Below the pieces are notes generated by a model. It was not told the origin of the DNA. It saw only the letters and a list, made by a program, of their open reading frames with translations, and ran no database searches. The position numbers and the translations under genes are program-made. Shown here piece after piece: positions 1-5,334 of a DNA stretch of 5,334 nucleotides. Position 1 is the stretch's first letter; each line of letters starts with the position of its first letter. This stretch comes from Thioalkalivibrio sp. (GTDB lineage Bacteria > Pseudomonadota > Gammaproteobacteria > Ectothiorhodospirales > Ectothiorhodospiraceae), in contig PULL01000059.1 in assembly GCA_003550945.1 (NCBI GenBank), positions 1-5,334 on the forward strand. Reading direction: 5' to 3'.

Positions 1-897
1 ACGCTGTGGTCGCGCACGATCGTCGTCGGCGAAACCGAAATCCTGAGCCGGGTGAGCCTGCAGGACTTCCTGCTCGCGATCTTCCTCGGCGTGCTGTTCA
101 CCCTGGCCGCGCGCAACCTGCCGGGCCTGGTCGAGATTTTGCTCTCGCGCAGCACCCACATGGACGCAGCCGGCCGCTACACCGTGACCACGCTGCTGCG
201 CTACGTGCTCGCGGTGGTCGCGGTGATCAGCGTGTTCTCTTTGCTGGGCCTGCGCTGGAGCGAACTGCAGTGGATGGTCGCAGCCCTGACGCTCGGTCTC
301 GGCTTCGGTCTGCAGGAGGTGGTCGCGAACTTCGTCTCCGGCATCATCATGCTGTTCGAGCGCCCGGTGCGCGTCGGTGACACCATCACCATCGGCGAGT
401 ACAGCGGCACCGTCACCCGGATCCGCACCCGCGCAACGACAATCGTCGACTGGGACAACCGCGAGATCGTGGTGCCAAACAAGAACTTCATCACCGAACG
501 TCTGATCAACTGGACGCTGTCCGACACCACCACGCGCCTGGTGATCCCGGTCGGCGTCAGCTACGACGCCGATGTGGACGAGGTGATGAACACGCTGCGC
601 TCGATCGCCGAGAACCACCCCGCGGCACTGAAAGACCCGGCGCCGAGCGTGTTCTTCCTGAAGTTCGGCGATAGCGCCCTGAACTTCGAACTCCGCGTTT
701 ATGTGAGCACGCTGAAGGAACGCCTGGCCACCACCAGCGAACTCCACCAGACGATCATCCGGGAGTTCCGCAGCAAGGGAATCGAAATCGCCTACCCGCA
801 AATGGATCTGCACATCCGGGACATGGCGCCGATGGCGCGCGCGGCCTCCGGCCAAGACGCACCGGAACCCGGTCCGGAGCCCAAGCCCGCAGGTTGA
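1..897 (+). CDS. MscS-superfamily mechanosensitive channel, MscK/KefA-like (5'-truncated by window edge)
   Basis: The frame is open from base 1 and ends at TGA 895-897, giving 298 visible residues. The start lies outside the window, and the GTG at 52 is only an internal codon. Counting from the first codon, hydrophobic stretches at about 20-47 and 62-84 look like the last peripheral membrane helices. They are followed by the pore-lining helix with GLGFGLQEVVANFVSG (about 99-114). Next come FERPVRVGDTITIG (119-132), the beta domain with DWDNREIVVPNKNFITERLI (150-169), and the alpha/beta cytoplasmic cage up to about 275. The tail is Ala/Pro-rich (PEPGPEPKPAG). The beta-domain wording and the NWTLSDTTTRLVIPVGVSY stretch are closest, by memory, to E. 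coli MscK, with YjeP/MscM also similar. The family opens under membrane tension and releases solutes on hypo-osmotic shock, in the inner membrane. The family call is very safe. Which large subtype it is depends on the missing N-terminal part. Confidence 0.93.
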   Translation, partial: TLWSRTIVVGETEILSRVSLQDFLLAIFLGVLFTLAARNLPGLVEILLSRSTHMDAAGRYTVTTLLRYVLAVVAVISVFSLLGLRWSELQWMVAALTLGLGFGLQEVVANFVSGIIMLFERPVRVGDTITIGEYSGTVTRIRTRATTIVDWDNREIVVPNKNFITERLINWTLSDTTTRLVIPVGVSYDADVDEVMNTLRSIAENHPAALKDPAPSVFFLKFGDSALNFELRVYVSTLKERLATTSELHQTIIREFRSKGIEIAYPQMDLHIRDMAPMARAASGQDAPEPGPEPKPAG

Positions 898-909
898 ACG
901 CTGCGGGAG

Positions 910-942
910 GGGGAGTGGGAAGTGGGCTACTTCCCACTCCCC
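910..942. terminator. Perfect 14-bp hairpin between convergent genes, probable bidirectional terminator
   Basis: The left arm 910-923 (GGGGAGTGGGAAGT) is exactly complementary to the right arm 929-942 (ACTTCCCACTCCCC), leaving a 5-nt loop, GGGCT. It begins 12 nt after the channel gene's stop and lies 18 nt beyond the stop of the minus-strand ATP-grasp gene, so it could serve both. Neither side has the T-run of a classical intrinsic terminator: the flank is ACCCGATCC on the plus strand, and the minus-strand flank is C/G-rich. It may terminate poorly alone, act with Rho, or protect 3' ends. The stem is certain; the role is inferred from position. Confidence 0.6.
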
Positions 943-960
943 ACCCGATCCGAGCCGACC

Positions 961-2448
961 TCAGTTAGCGACCGCCTGGCTGCGCCGCATGGTGTCGAGG
1001 CGGCGCACGAAGTCCTCCATCAGGATCCGGTACAGGGCCTCGCCGATGATCTTGTCCTCGATTCCGGCGTCGAGGTTCGGGTTGTCGTTGACCTCGATCA
1101 CCATCACGCCCCGTTCGGTCATCTTCAGGTCCACCCCGTAAAGCCCGTCGCCGATCAGGTTCGCCGCCCGCACGGCCGTCCGCACCACCGCGGATGGGGC
1201 ATCGGCCATGTCCACGGTCCGGAAGCCGCCGTGGCGGGGGCCGCCCTTCGCCTCGTGGTTCACGATCTGCCAGTGCTTGCGCGACATCAGGTACTGCGAG
1301 GCATAGATCGGCCGCTTGTTCAGCACGCCGATGCGCCAGTCGTACTCGGTGTACACGAACTCCTGCGCAAGGATCAGATCGCTTTCCTTCAGCAGCTTCT
1401 TCGCGATGGACTCGAGTTCCGAGCGGCTGCTGGCCTTGAATACCCCGCGCGAGAAGCTGCCGTCCGGGATCTTCAGCACCACCGGGTAGCCGATCAGTTC
1501 CTCCGCACGCAGGATGGTGTCGCGGTTCAGGATCACCGTTTTCGGCGTCGGCACCTTCTGCGCCGCCAGCCGTTCGGCGAGGTACACCTTGTTGGTGCAG
1601 CGGAGAATCGAGTTCGGATCGTCGATCACCACCATCCCCTCAGCCTCCGCCTTGCGCGCGAAGCGGTAAGTGTAGTGATCGATCCGCGTGGTCTCCCGGA
1701 TGAACAGCGCATCGAACTCGGCGAGGCGTCCGAAGTCACGGGCCTGAATCAATTCCACGTCCACGCCGAGGGCGCGGCCTGCCCGCACGAAACGGTTCAG
1801 GGTCGGGGGACTGGATGGGGCAAGTTGCTCGTCGGGATTGTGCAGGATCGCCATGTCGTAGCGATGGCTCTTCGCACCGCGCGGACGCCGGAACGGCTTC
1901 TTCAGGTAGCCGTCCAGCGCACTGAAGAACTCCGACTCCTGCGACTCCGCCAGGGAATTCAGCGCGAACGGCTTCAGCGCGTGGATCTGCCACTGGCCCT
2001 GCAGGCGGAATTCCACCTTGAACATCGGGGCGGGGAACAGGCTGAACAGCTGCGCGGCGATCTCCTGCATCTCCTTCGGCGCGCACTGGCCGAAAAAGAC
2101 GGTGAGCTCCAGCGCGATCGGCTGCAGTCCGGCCCGATTCCGGCTCAGCACGCGGGCCACCTTGCGGTCGATGTCCTCGGTATCGAGGCTGTAGATCGCC
2201 TTGCGCGACAGGTCCTGAAGCGTACGCACGCTCGGGATCACCCGGTGACCACGGGCCTCGGCCAGCAGCGATCCATAGTAGCCCTCGGACAGGTAGCGCT
2301 GGCTCCGGCAGAGGTTGATCACGCGCAGGTTCTGCGGATAGGCCTCGGAAGTGCCCTTCAGGTAGTCGTCGATCGCGGCGACGGGCAGGGAGGGGAAATG
2401 CGCCTTCCAGTCGGACTGTCGCTCGACAAGCAGCAAGTGTTCAGACAT
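961..2448 (-). CDS. RimK-family ATP-grasp ligase with RLAN-type N-terminal domain
   Basis: This 495-residue protein is an ATP-dependent carboxylate-amine ligase. The N-terminal ~180 residues match what I know as the RLAN domain (RimK-like ATP-grasp N-terminal), including SEGYYGSLLAEARGHRVIPS (54-73). A linker and pre-ATP-grasp region follow (about 195-280). The ATP-grasp part has CTNKVYLAE (K287), VVLKIPDGSFSRGVF (K326), DWRIGVL (370-376), YGVDLK (437-442, D440) and IEVNDNPNLDAGIED (451-465, with E452, N454 and N457 as likely metal ligands). All key positions look intact. No signal peptide or membrane helix is visible, so it should be cytoplasmic. E. coli RimK adds glutamates to ribosomal protein S6; this longer relative is a different subgroup and its substrate is unknown. 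The start is supported by AGGGAG 9 nt upstream and by the 8-bp overlap with the upstream GNAT-C39 gene. It is about 200 residues longer than classical RimK because of the RLAN domain. It should not be named rimK. Confidence 0.9.
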   Translation of the reverse strand: MSEHLLLVERQSDWKAHFPSLPVAAIDDYLKGTSEAYPQNLRVINLCRSQRYLSEGYYGSLLAEARGHRVIPSVRTLQDLSRKAIYSLDTEDIDRKVARVLSRNRAGLQPIALELTVFFGQCAPKEMQEIAAQLFSLFPAPMFKVEFRLQGQWQIHALKPFALNSLAESQESEFFSALDGYLKKPFRRPRGAKSHRYDMAILHNPDEQLAPSSPPTLNRFVRAGRALGVDVELIQARDFGRLAEFDALFIRETTRIDHYTYRFARKAEAEGMVVIDDPNSILRCTNKVYLAERLAAQKVPTPKTVILNRDTILRAEELIGYPVVLKIPDGSFSRGVFKASSRSELESIAKKLLKESDLILAQEFVYTEYDWRIGVLNKRPIYASQYLMSRKHWQIVNHEAKGGPRHGGFRTVDMADAPSAVVRTAVRAANLIGDGLYGVDLKMTERGVMVIEVNDNPNLDAGIEDKIIGEALYRILMEDFVRRLDTMRRSQAVAN

Positions 2449-3712
2449 GGTCGCTCGCTCCCTGCATCTCGCGCGGACCCACGATCACCGCGGCCTGCAG
2501 CCCGGCCCGACCGTAACGAGCCATCCGCTCGAAATCACGCCTCAGGATCGGCATGTTCACGGAATCCACGGCCCGCTCACCCTCCTCGACATCGACCAGC
2601 GGGTCGTGCACGTAAACGAAGCGCTCGTCAAAACCGGTGACGGTCACCCAGTGCGGAAAACGCTCGGCGTAAATGCGCACACTGCTGATCAGCACCACCG
2701 GCACGCTGCCGGTGTTGAAACGGGCCTCCAGCGCCGCGACATTCACCGGCCCGTGGACGATCGGCACCCCAAGCAACTCCAGCTCCTCGACCATGTCCTC
2801 CTGCACCAATTGCATCACCCTTTTCTTGTCCTTGCTGCGAACCGAATCGAAGAACGCGACCCCCTTGTCGCGCACCAGCAGTTCCACCCCGTACCCGCGG
2901 CGTGCGGCCGCCAGCGCAAGCCCGTAGGGACCGCAGCCGCCGTGCCCCGAGGTCATGAAGATCGTGGTCGCCTCGCGCCAGACCCGCAGTTCCAGGCGCC
3001 GGTCGAGCCTGAGTTCGGGGTCCACCGCGCGCATCGCCATCATCAGCGCGGCCGGCCCGCAGGTGAAATCCAGCGTCTGCGCGTAGAAGGGCGCGCGCAC
3101 CAGCGCCGGGTCAGGGCCGGGGGCCAGCGACTTCTGCAGCCGCAACGCACCCATGTGATCCTCGTAGTAGTCCTCGATGGTGCCGAACTCCCGGTAGCCC
3201 ATGCCGCGGAAAAGCGCGAGGCTCGCGGCATTGTCCCGGCGCACCTCGAGACGCAGATCGGCACAGCCGTTCAGCGCCGCCTCCGCCTCGGCAGCCTGAA
3301 CCAGCAGACGCCCAACCCCCTGGCCACGCGCTGCCCCGCTGACTGCAATCGAATAGAGGCGCGCGAGCGACGTGCCTCGACTGAACAGCAGCATCACGTA
3401 CCCCAGCAGTCCCGATCCGGACGGATCCAGCGCGACCAGTGTCTGGGCGTGACCCCGGGTGAGCAGGTAGCGGAACTGCCTGCGCGAGATCCGGTCGCCG
3501 TGGAAAGACGCCTGTTCCAGTGCCAGCAACGCGTCGAGATCGGCGAGCGTTGCCGGACGGACCCGCGGTACGTCATCTGTTTCGGCCAGCGAACCCCGAC
3601 CTCGGCCGATCCCGCCGTCGCGGTCGAGCCGGGTCACCGGGTGCCGTGCAATCGGGCCATTGGAAGCGGACACGGGACGGGCTGCACCTTGGAAGTCTGC
3701 GTCACTGGCCAT
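2441..3712 (-). CDS. GNAT N-acetyltransferase fused to C39-like cysteine peptidase
   Basis: This 423-residue protein has two domains. Residues about 49-195 form a RimI-like GNAT domain: VRPATLADLDALLALEQASF, then LYSIAVSGAARGQGVGRLLV with the acetyl-CoA pyrophosphate loop R129-G134, then NAASLALFRGMGYREFGTIEDYY (161-183). Residues about 205-412 form a papain-like C39-type peptidase: Q212 and C218 in FYAQTLDFTCGPAALMMAM, H354 in RFPHWVTVTGFD, and D370 in VYVHDPL. The catalytic set therefore looks complete. No exporter domain, signal peptide or membrane helix is present, unlike bacteriocin-processing C39 transporters, so it probably acts in the cytosol. It is the first gene of the pair with the ATP-grasp ligase and overlaps it by 8 bp. 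The first ~48 residues are Gly/Arg-rich and outside the recognisable domain. The ATG at 3712 has no clear Shine-Dalgarno, and in-frame GTG codons at residues 14 and 26 are possible alternatives. The domain assignment is firm; the substrate is unknown. Confidence 0.9.
   Translation of the reverse strand: MASDADFQGAARPVSASNGPIARHPVTRLDRDGGIGRGRGSLAETDDVPRVRPATLADLDALLALEQASFHGDRISRRQFRYLLTRGHAQTLVALDPSGSGLLGYVMLLFSRGTSLARLYSIAVSGAARGQGVGRLLVQAAEAEAALNGCADLRLEVRRDNAASLALFRGMGYREFGTIEDYYEDHMGALRLQKSLAPGPDPALVRAPFYAQTLDFTCGPAALMMAMRAVDPELRLDRRLELRVWREATTIFMTSGHGGCGPYGLALAAARRGYGVELLVRDKGVAFFDSVRSKDKKRVMQLVQEDMVEELELLGVPIVHGPVNVAALEARFNTGSVPVVLISSVRIYAERFPHWVTVTGFDERFVYVHDPLVDVEEGERAVDSVNMPILRRDFERMARYGRAGLQAAVIVGPREMQGASDHV
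2458..2463 (-). promoter_or_regulatory. Ribosome binding site of the ATP-grasp gene
   Basis: Read on the minus strand, AGGGAG lies 9 nt before the ATG at 2448-2446, inside the 3' end of the GNAT-C39 coding sequence. It supports this ATG as the true start and fits re-initiation or translational coupling across the ATGTCTGA overlap (2448-2441). Confidence 0.65.
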
Positions 3713-3829
3713 TCTAGCCGATCGCGCGCCCCGCCTCGGGCGGTTGTCAGACGATGACCGCTACCCTGCGGTGACGCAAGAGCCGGCGCGGGGTAGCATT
3801 GTCCGCACGATGGCCGCCCTCCGGCAAAG
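3713..3829. promoter_or_regulatory. Divergent intergenic promoter region between the GNAT-C39 operon and argA
   Basis: This 117-bp gap separates two divergent start codons, so promoters for both should lie here or within the 5' ends. The best plus-strand candidate I see is GTGACG (3771-3776), a 17-nt spacer, then TAGCAT (3794-3799), each hexamer matching four of six consensus bases. That would start argA RNA near 3806. An inverted repeat GCTACCC (3760-3766) / GGGTAGC (3791-3797) overlaps that -10 and could be an operator, though a 7-bp repeat in this much GC-rich DNA can arise by chance. I see no convincing sigma-70 promoter on the minus strand and no AT-rich ArgR-box-like palindrome. Confidence 0.4.
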
Positions 3830-5161
3830 ATGATGGACAACGACCCGCAACAGATCGGACTGGACTGGTTCCGCGCCGCGGTGCCCTACGTGGCGGCCCA
3901 CCGCGACCGGACCGTGGTGATCGCAATCGCCGGCGAGGCGGCGCTGGACCCCGAGTTCCCAACGCTGCTGCGCGACATCGCCCAGCTCCGCGCCCTGGGC
4001 TCGCGGGTCGTGCTGGTGCACGGAGCTCGGCCGCAGATCGAGGCCCGCCTGCGCGAGCGGGGGCTCGAGCCGCGGTACGCGGAGGGGCTGCGTGTCACCG
4101 ACGCCGACGCGTTGGAGGCCGTCTGCGACGCGGTGGGGCGGTTGCGGGTCCAGATCGAGGGGCTGCTGACGCGCACCCTGGGCGGTCCCGGACCAGGCAA
4201 GGCGGGTGCCCGCCTGCGCGTCGCCAGCGGCAACTTCGTGATCGCGCGTCCCATGGGCGTGCGCAACGGCATCGATTTCCAGTACACCGGCGAAGTCCGG
4301 CGCGTGGACGCGGCGGGCATCCTGCGCCAGCTCGACGACGGCCAGATCGTTCTGCTGTCGCCGCTCGGCTACTCCCCGACCGGCGAGGTCTTCAATCTCT
4401 CCGGTGAGGACGTCGCCACCCAGGTCGCCGCGGCCATCCGGGCGGACAAGCTGGTCTTCCTGACCGAGGCCGGGCCATTGCGGGACCCGGACCAGCACAC
4501 CCTGGCGCAATTGACCGTGCCGGCGGCGGAAAGGCTGCTCGCCGGTGGGCAGGAACTCCCGCAGGAACTCGCGAGCCACCTGCGCAGTGCCGTGGAGGTG
4601 TGCACGGTCCACGACCTGCGCGTGCACCTCGTGGACCGTCACGTCGACGGCGGGCTGCTGATCGAGTTGTTCTCGCGCAGGGGGGTCGGCACGCTGGTGA
4701 GCCGGGAACCGCTGGAACGGCTGCGGGGCGCCACGCTGGACGACGTGGGCGGAATCCTGGACCTGATCCAGCCACTGGAGAACGAGGGCATTCTGGTGCG
4801 CCGGACCCGCGAGCACCTGGAGCTGGAAATCGACTGCTTCCAGGTACTGGATGCCGACGGACTGATCATCGGCACTGCCGGACTGTACACGTTTCCCGAG
4901 ACCGGCGCGGCCGAGATCGTCTGCCTCGCACTGCACCCGGACTACCGCGGAGGCGGGCGCGGCGATCAGCTGCTCGAGCACATGGAAGCTCTGGCGCTGA
5001 AGCGCGGCCACCGGCAGGTATTCGTGCTCACCACGCGCACCGCACAGTGGTTCCAGGAACGCGGCTACCACCCCGGAAGCGTGAACGACCTTCCGGCCTC
5101 GCGCCAGGCGCTGTACAACCAGGCGCGCAACTCCCGGATTTTCGTGAAGCAGCTCGCCTGA
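3830..5161 (+). CDS. argA: N-acetylglutamate synthase (amino-acid N-acetyltransferase)
   Basis: The enzyme transfers acetyl from acetyl-CoA to L-glutamate, the first step of arginine biosynthesis, in the cytoplasm. The 443 residues equal the length I recall for E. coli ArgA, and similarity runs end to end. Residues about 10-283 form the amino-acid-kinase-like domain: FRAAVPYVAAHRDRTVVIAI, VLVHGARPQIEARL (61-74), GLRVTDADALE (86-96), VASGNFVIARPMGV (131-144), LLSPLGYSPTGEVFNLSGED (175-194). This domain normally carries arginine feedback inhibition. Residues about 295-435 form the GNAT domain: ATLDDVGGILDLIQPLE (301-317), GILVRRTREHLELEID (320-335), the acetyl-CoA loop HPDYRGGGRGDQLLE (369-383), and FVLTTRTAQWFQERGY (398-413). 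The start is one of two adjacent ATGs (3830, 3833). Neither has a strong Shine-Dalgarno, but the alignment to the family N-terminus supports this region. It stands alone, divergent from the GNAT-C39 operon, with no other arg gene in view. Confidence 0.97.
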   Translation: MMDNDPQQIGLDWFRAAVPYVAAHRDRTVVIAIAGEAALDPEFPTLLRDIAQLRALGSRVVLVHGARPQIEARLRERGLEPRYAEGLRVTDADALEAVCDAVGRLRVQIEGLLTRTLGGPGPGKAGARLRVASGNFVIARPMGVRNGIDFQYTGEVRRVDAAGILRQLDDGQIVLLSPLGYSPTGEVFNLSGEDVATQVAAAIRADKLVFLTEAGPLRDPDQHTLAQLTVPAAERLLAGGQELPQELASHLRSAVEVCTVHDLRVHLVDRHVDGGLLIELFSRRGVGTLVSREPLERLRGATLDDVGGILDLIQPLENEGILVRRTREHLELEIDCFQVLDADGLIIGTAGLYTFPETGAAEIVCLALHPDYRGGGRGDQLLEHMEALALKRGHRQVFVLTTRTAQWFQERGYHPGSVNDLPASRQALYNQARNSRIFVKQLA

Positions 5162-5169
5162 CGCCGCAT

Positions 5170-5190
5170 ATCGCGGCCAAAGACCGCGAT
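5170..5190. terminator. Small hairpin between argA and the convergent permease gene
   Basis: The arms ATCGCGG (5170-5176) and CCGCGAT (5184-5190) pair perfectly over 7 bp with a 7-nt loop, CCAAAGA. It begins 8 nt past the argA stop and ends just before the stop of the minus-strand gene, so it may end transcription from both sides. There is no T-run on either strand, so its strength as an intrinsic terminator is doubtful. Confidence 0.45.
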
Positions 5191-5193
5191 GGA

Positions 5194-5334
5194 TCAGCCC
5201 CGGCGGCCGGGACGAAGGCGGTCGAGCCGCAAGCGCGACCGCTGGTCAAAAAGCCGCTTCGACGCGAGCCAGACTGCGCCCAGCGCGCCGAAACCCGTGC
5301 CGGCGGCGATCAGGAACATGATCAGGATCTGGTA
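5194..5334 (-). CDS. C-terminal end of a probable FetB/UPF0014-type ABC transporter permease (5'-truncated by window edge)
   Basis: Read on the minus strand from the window edge, the frame is open for 46 residues and ends at TGA (5196-5194). It begins YQILIMFLIAAGTGFGALGA and then reads VWLASKRLFDQRSRLRLDRL before RPGRRG. This is one hydrophobic membrane helix with small residues, followed by a short, strongly basic cytoplasmic tail. The YQI-MFLIA-G-GA pattern followed by RRLF/KRLF and a basic end is what I recall of the last helix and tail of the FetB/YbbM (UPF0014) permease, part of an ABC system linked to iron export and oxidative stress. The stretch is short, so the family call is moderate. 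That it is the 3' end of a real membrane-protein gene is better supported, since it stops cleanly 32 bp from argA in a convergent layout. A fetA-like ATPase gene would be expected outside the window. Confidence 0.68.
   Translation of the reverse strand, partial: YQILIMFLIAAGTGFGALGAVWLASKRLFDQRSRLRLDRLRPGRRG

Noticed and set aside
52..897. GTG at 52 as the start of a small stand-alone MscS channel
   Set aside because: The frame is open and continuous to base 1 with plausible coding sequence, and the GTG has no evident ribosome binding site. The downstream part is closest to the large MscK-like channels, so a truncated larger gene is more likely.
922..2640. Long plus-strand open frame (572 codons) opposite the ATP-grasp gene
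   Set aside because: It is antisense to a well-recognised protein. Its translation is rich in His, Arg, Gln and Val with no domain pattern, typical of a shadow frame in GC-rich DNA, and it begins inside the intergenic hairpin.
3731..3743. Short hairpin CCGCC-TCG-GGCGG in the divergent region
   Set aside because: A 5-bp stem with a 3-nt loop is expected by chance in DNA this rich in G and C, and no function can be attached to it.
2447..3757. Plus-strand open frame (436 codons) opposite the GNAT-C39 gene
   Set aside because: The opposite strand carries intact GNAT and C39 motifs. This frame has a low-complexity, His/Arg/Gln-rich translation and no recognisable motif.
3713..3829. ArgR operator (ARG box) upstream of argA
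   Set aside because: No AT-rich palindrome resembling TGAAT...ATTCA is present, so arginine repression by ArgR at this site cannot be supported.
3799..4407. Plus-strand frame overlapping the argA 5' half
   Set aside because: It is the +1-type alternative frame of argA, dominated by Arg, Gly, Ala and Pro, with no motif.
3761..5071. Minus-strand open frame (436 codons) opposite argA
   Set aside because: It is antisense to a full-length ArgA and is rich in Gln, Val, His and Asp with no domain. The equal length to the other 436-codon shadow is coincidence.

Overview
The window is a dense, visibly GC-rich bacterial chromosomal segment with five protein-coding regions, two of them cut by the window edges. 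No RNA gene, insertion sequence, CRISPR array or phage gene was seen. The ArgA is the bifunctional kinase-fold plus GNAT type and resembles the enterobacterial and pseudomonad enzymes along its full length. Together with the MscK-like channel, the RimK-like/C39 pair and a FetB-like permease end, this suggests a high-GC gammaproteobacterium. A Chromatiales or Ectothiorhodospiraceae-like host is a guess and not shown by the sequence.

Layout. Positions 1-897 (+) hold the C-terminal part of a large MscS-superfamily mechanosensitive channel. A 63-bp convergent gap follows, containing a perfect 14-bp-stem hairpin (910-942). Positions 3712-961 (-) hold a two-gene operon. The first gene (3712-2441) encodes a GNAT acetyltransferase fused to a C39-like cysteine peptidase. 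The second (2448-961) encodes an ATP-grasp ligase of the RimK type with an RLAN-type N-terminal domain. The two overlap by 8 bp (ATGTCTGA). A 117-bp divergent promoter region (3713-3829) separates this operon from argA (3830-5161, +), the N-acetylglutamate synthase that starts arginine biosynthesis. A 32-bp gap with a small hairpin follows argA. The window ends in the 3' end of a convergent minus-strand gene (5194-5334) whose 46 visible residues look like the C-terminus of a FetB/UPF0014 ABC permease.

How the genes may work together. The channel, argA and the permease are ordinary housekeeping or stress genes. The interesting part is the GNAT-C39 / RLAN-ATP-grasp pair. It brings together an N-acyltransferase, a papain-like protease and an amino-acid ligase, in two coupled polypeptides, with no ABC exporter or visible peptide precursor next to it. 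This looks like a cytoplasmic peptide- or protein-modification system whose substrate cannot be read from the window. It is divergent from the gene for a glutamate-consuming enzyme, which may be chance. Most other long open frames here are antisense shadows of these genes, as expected at this base composition.
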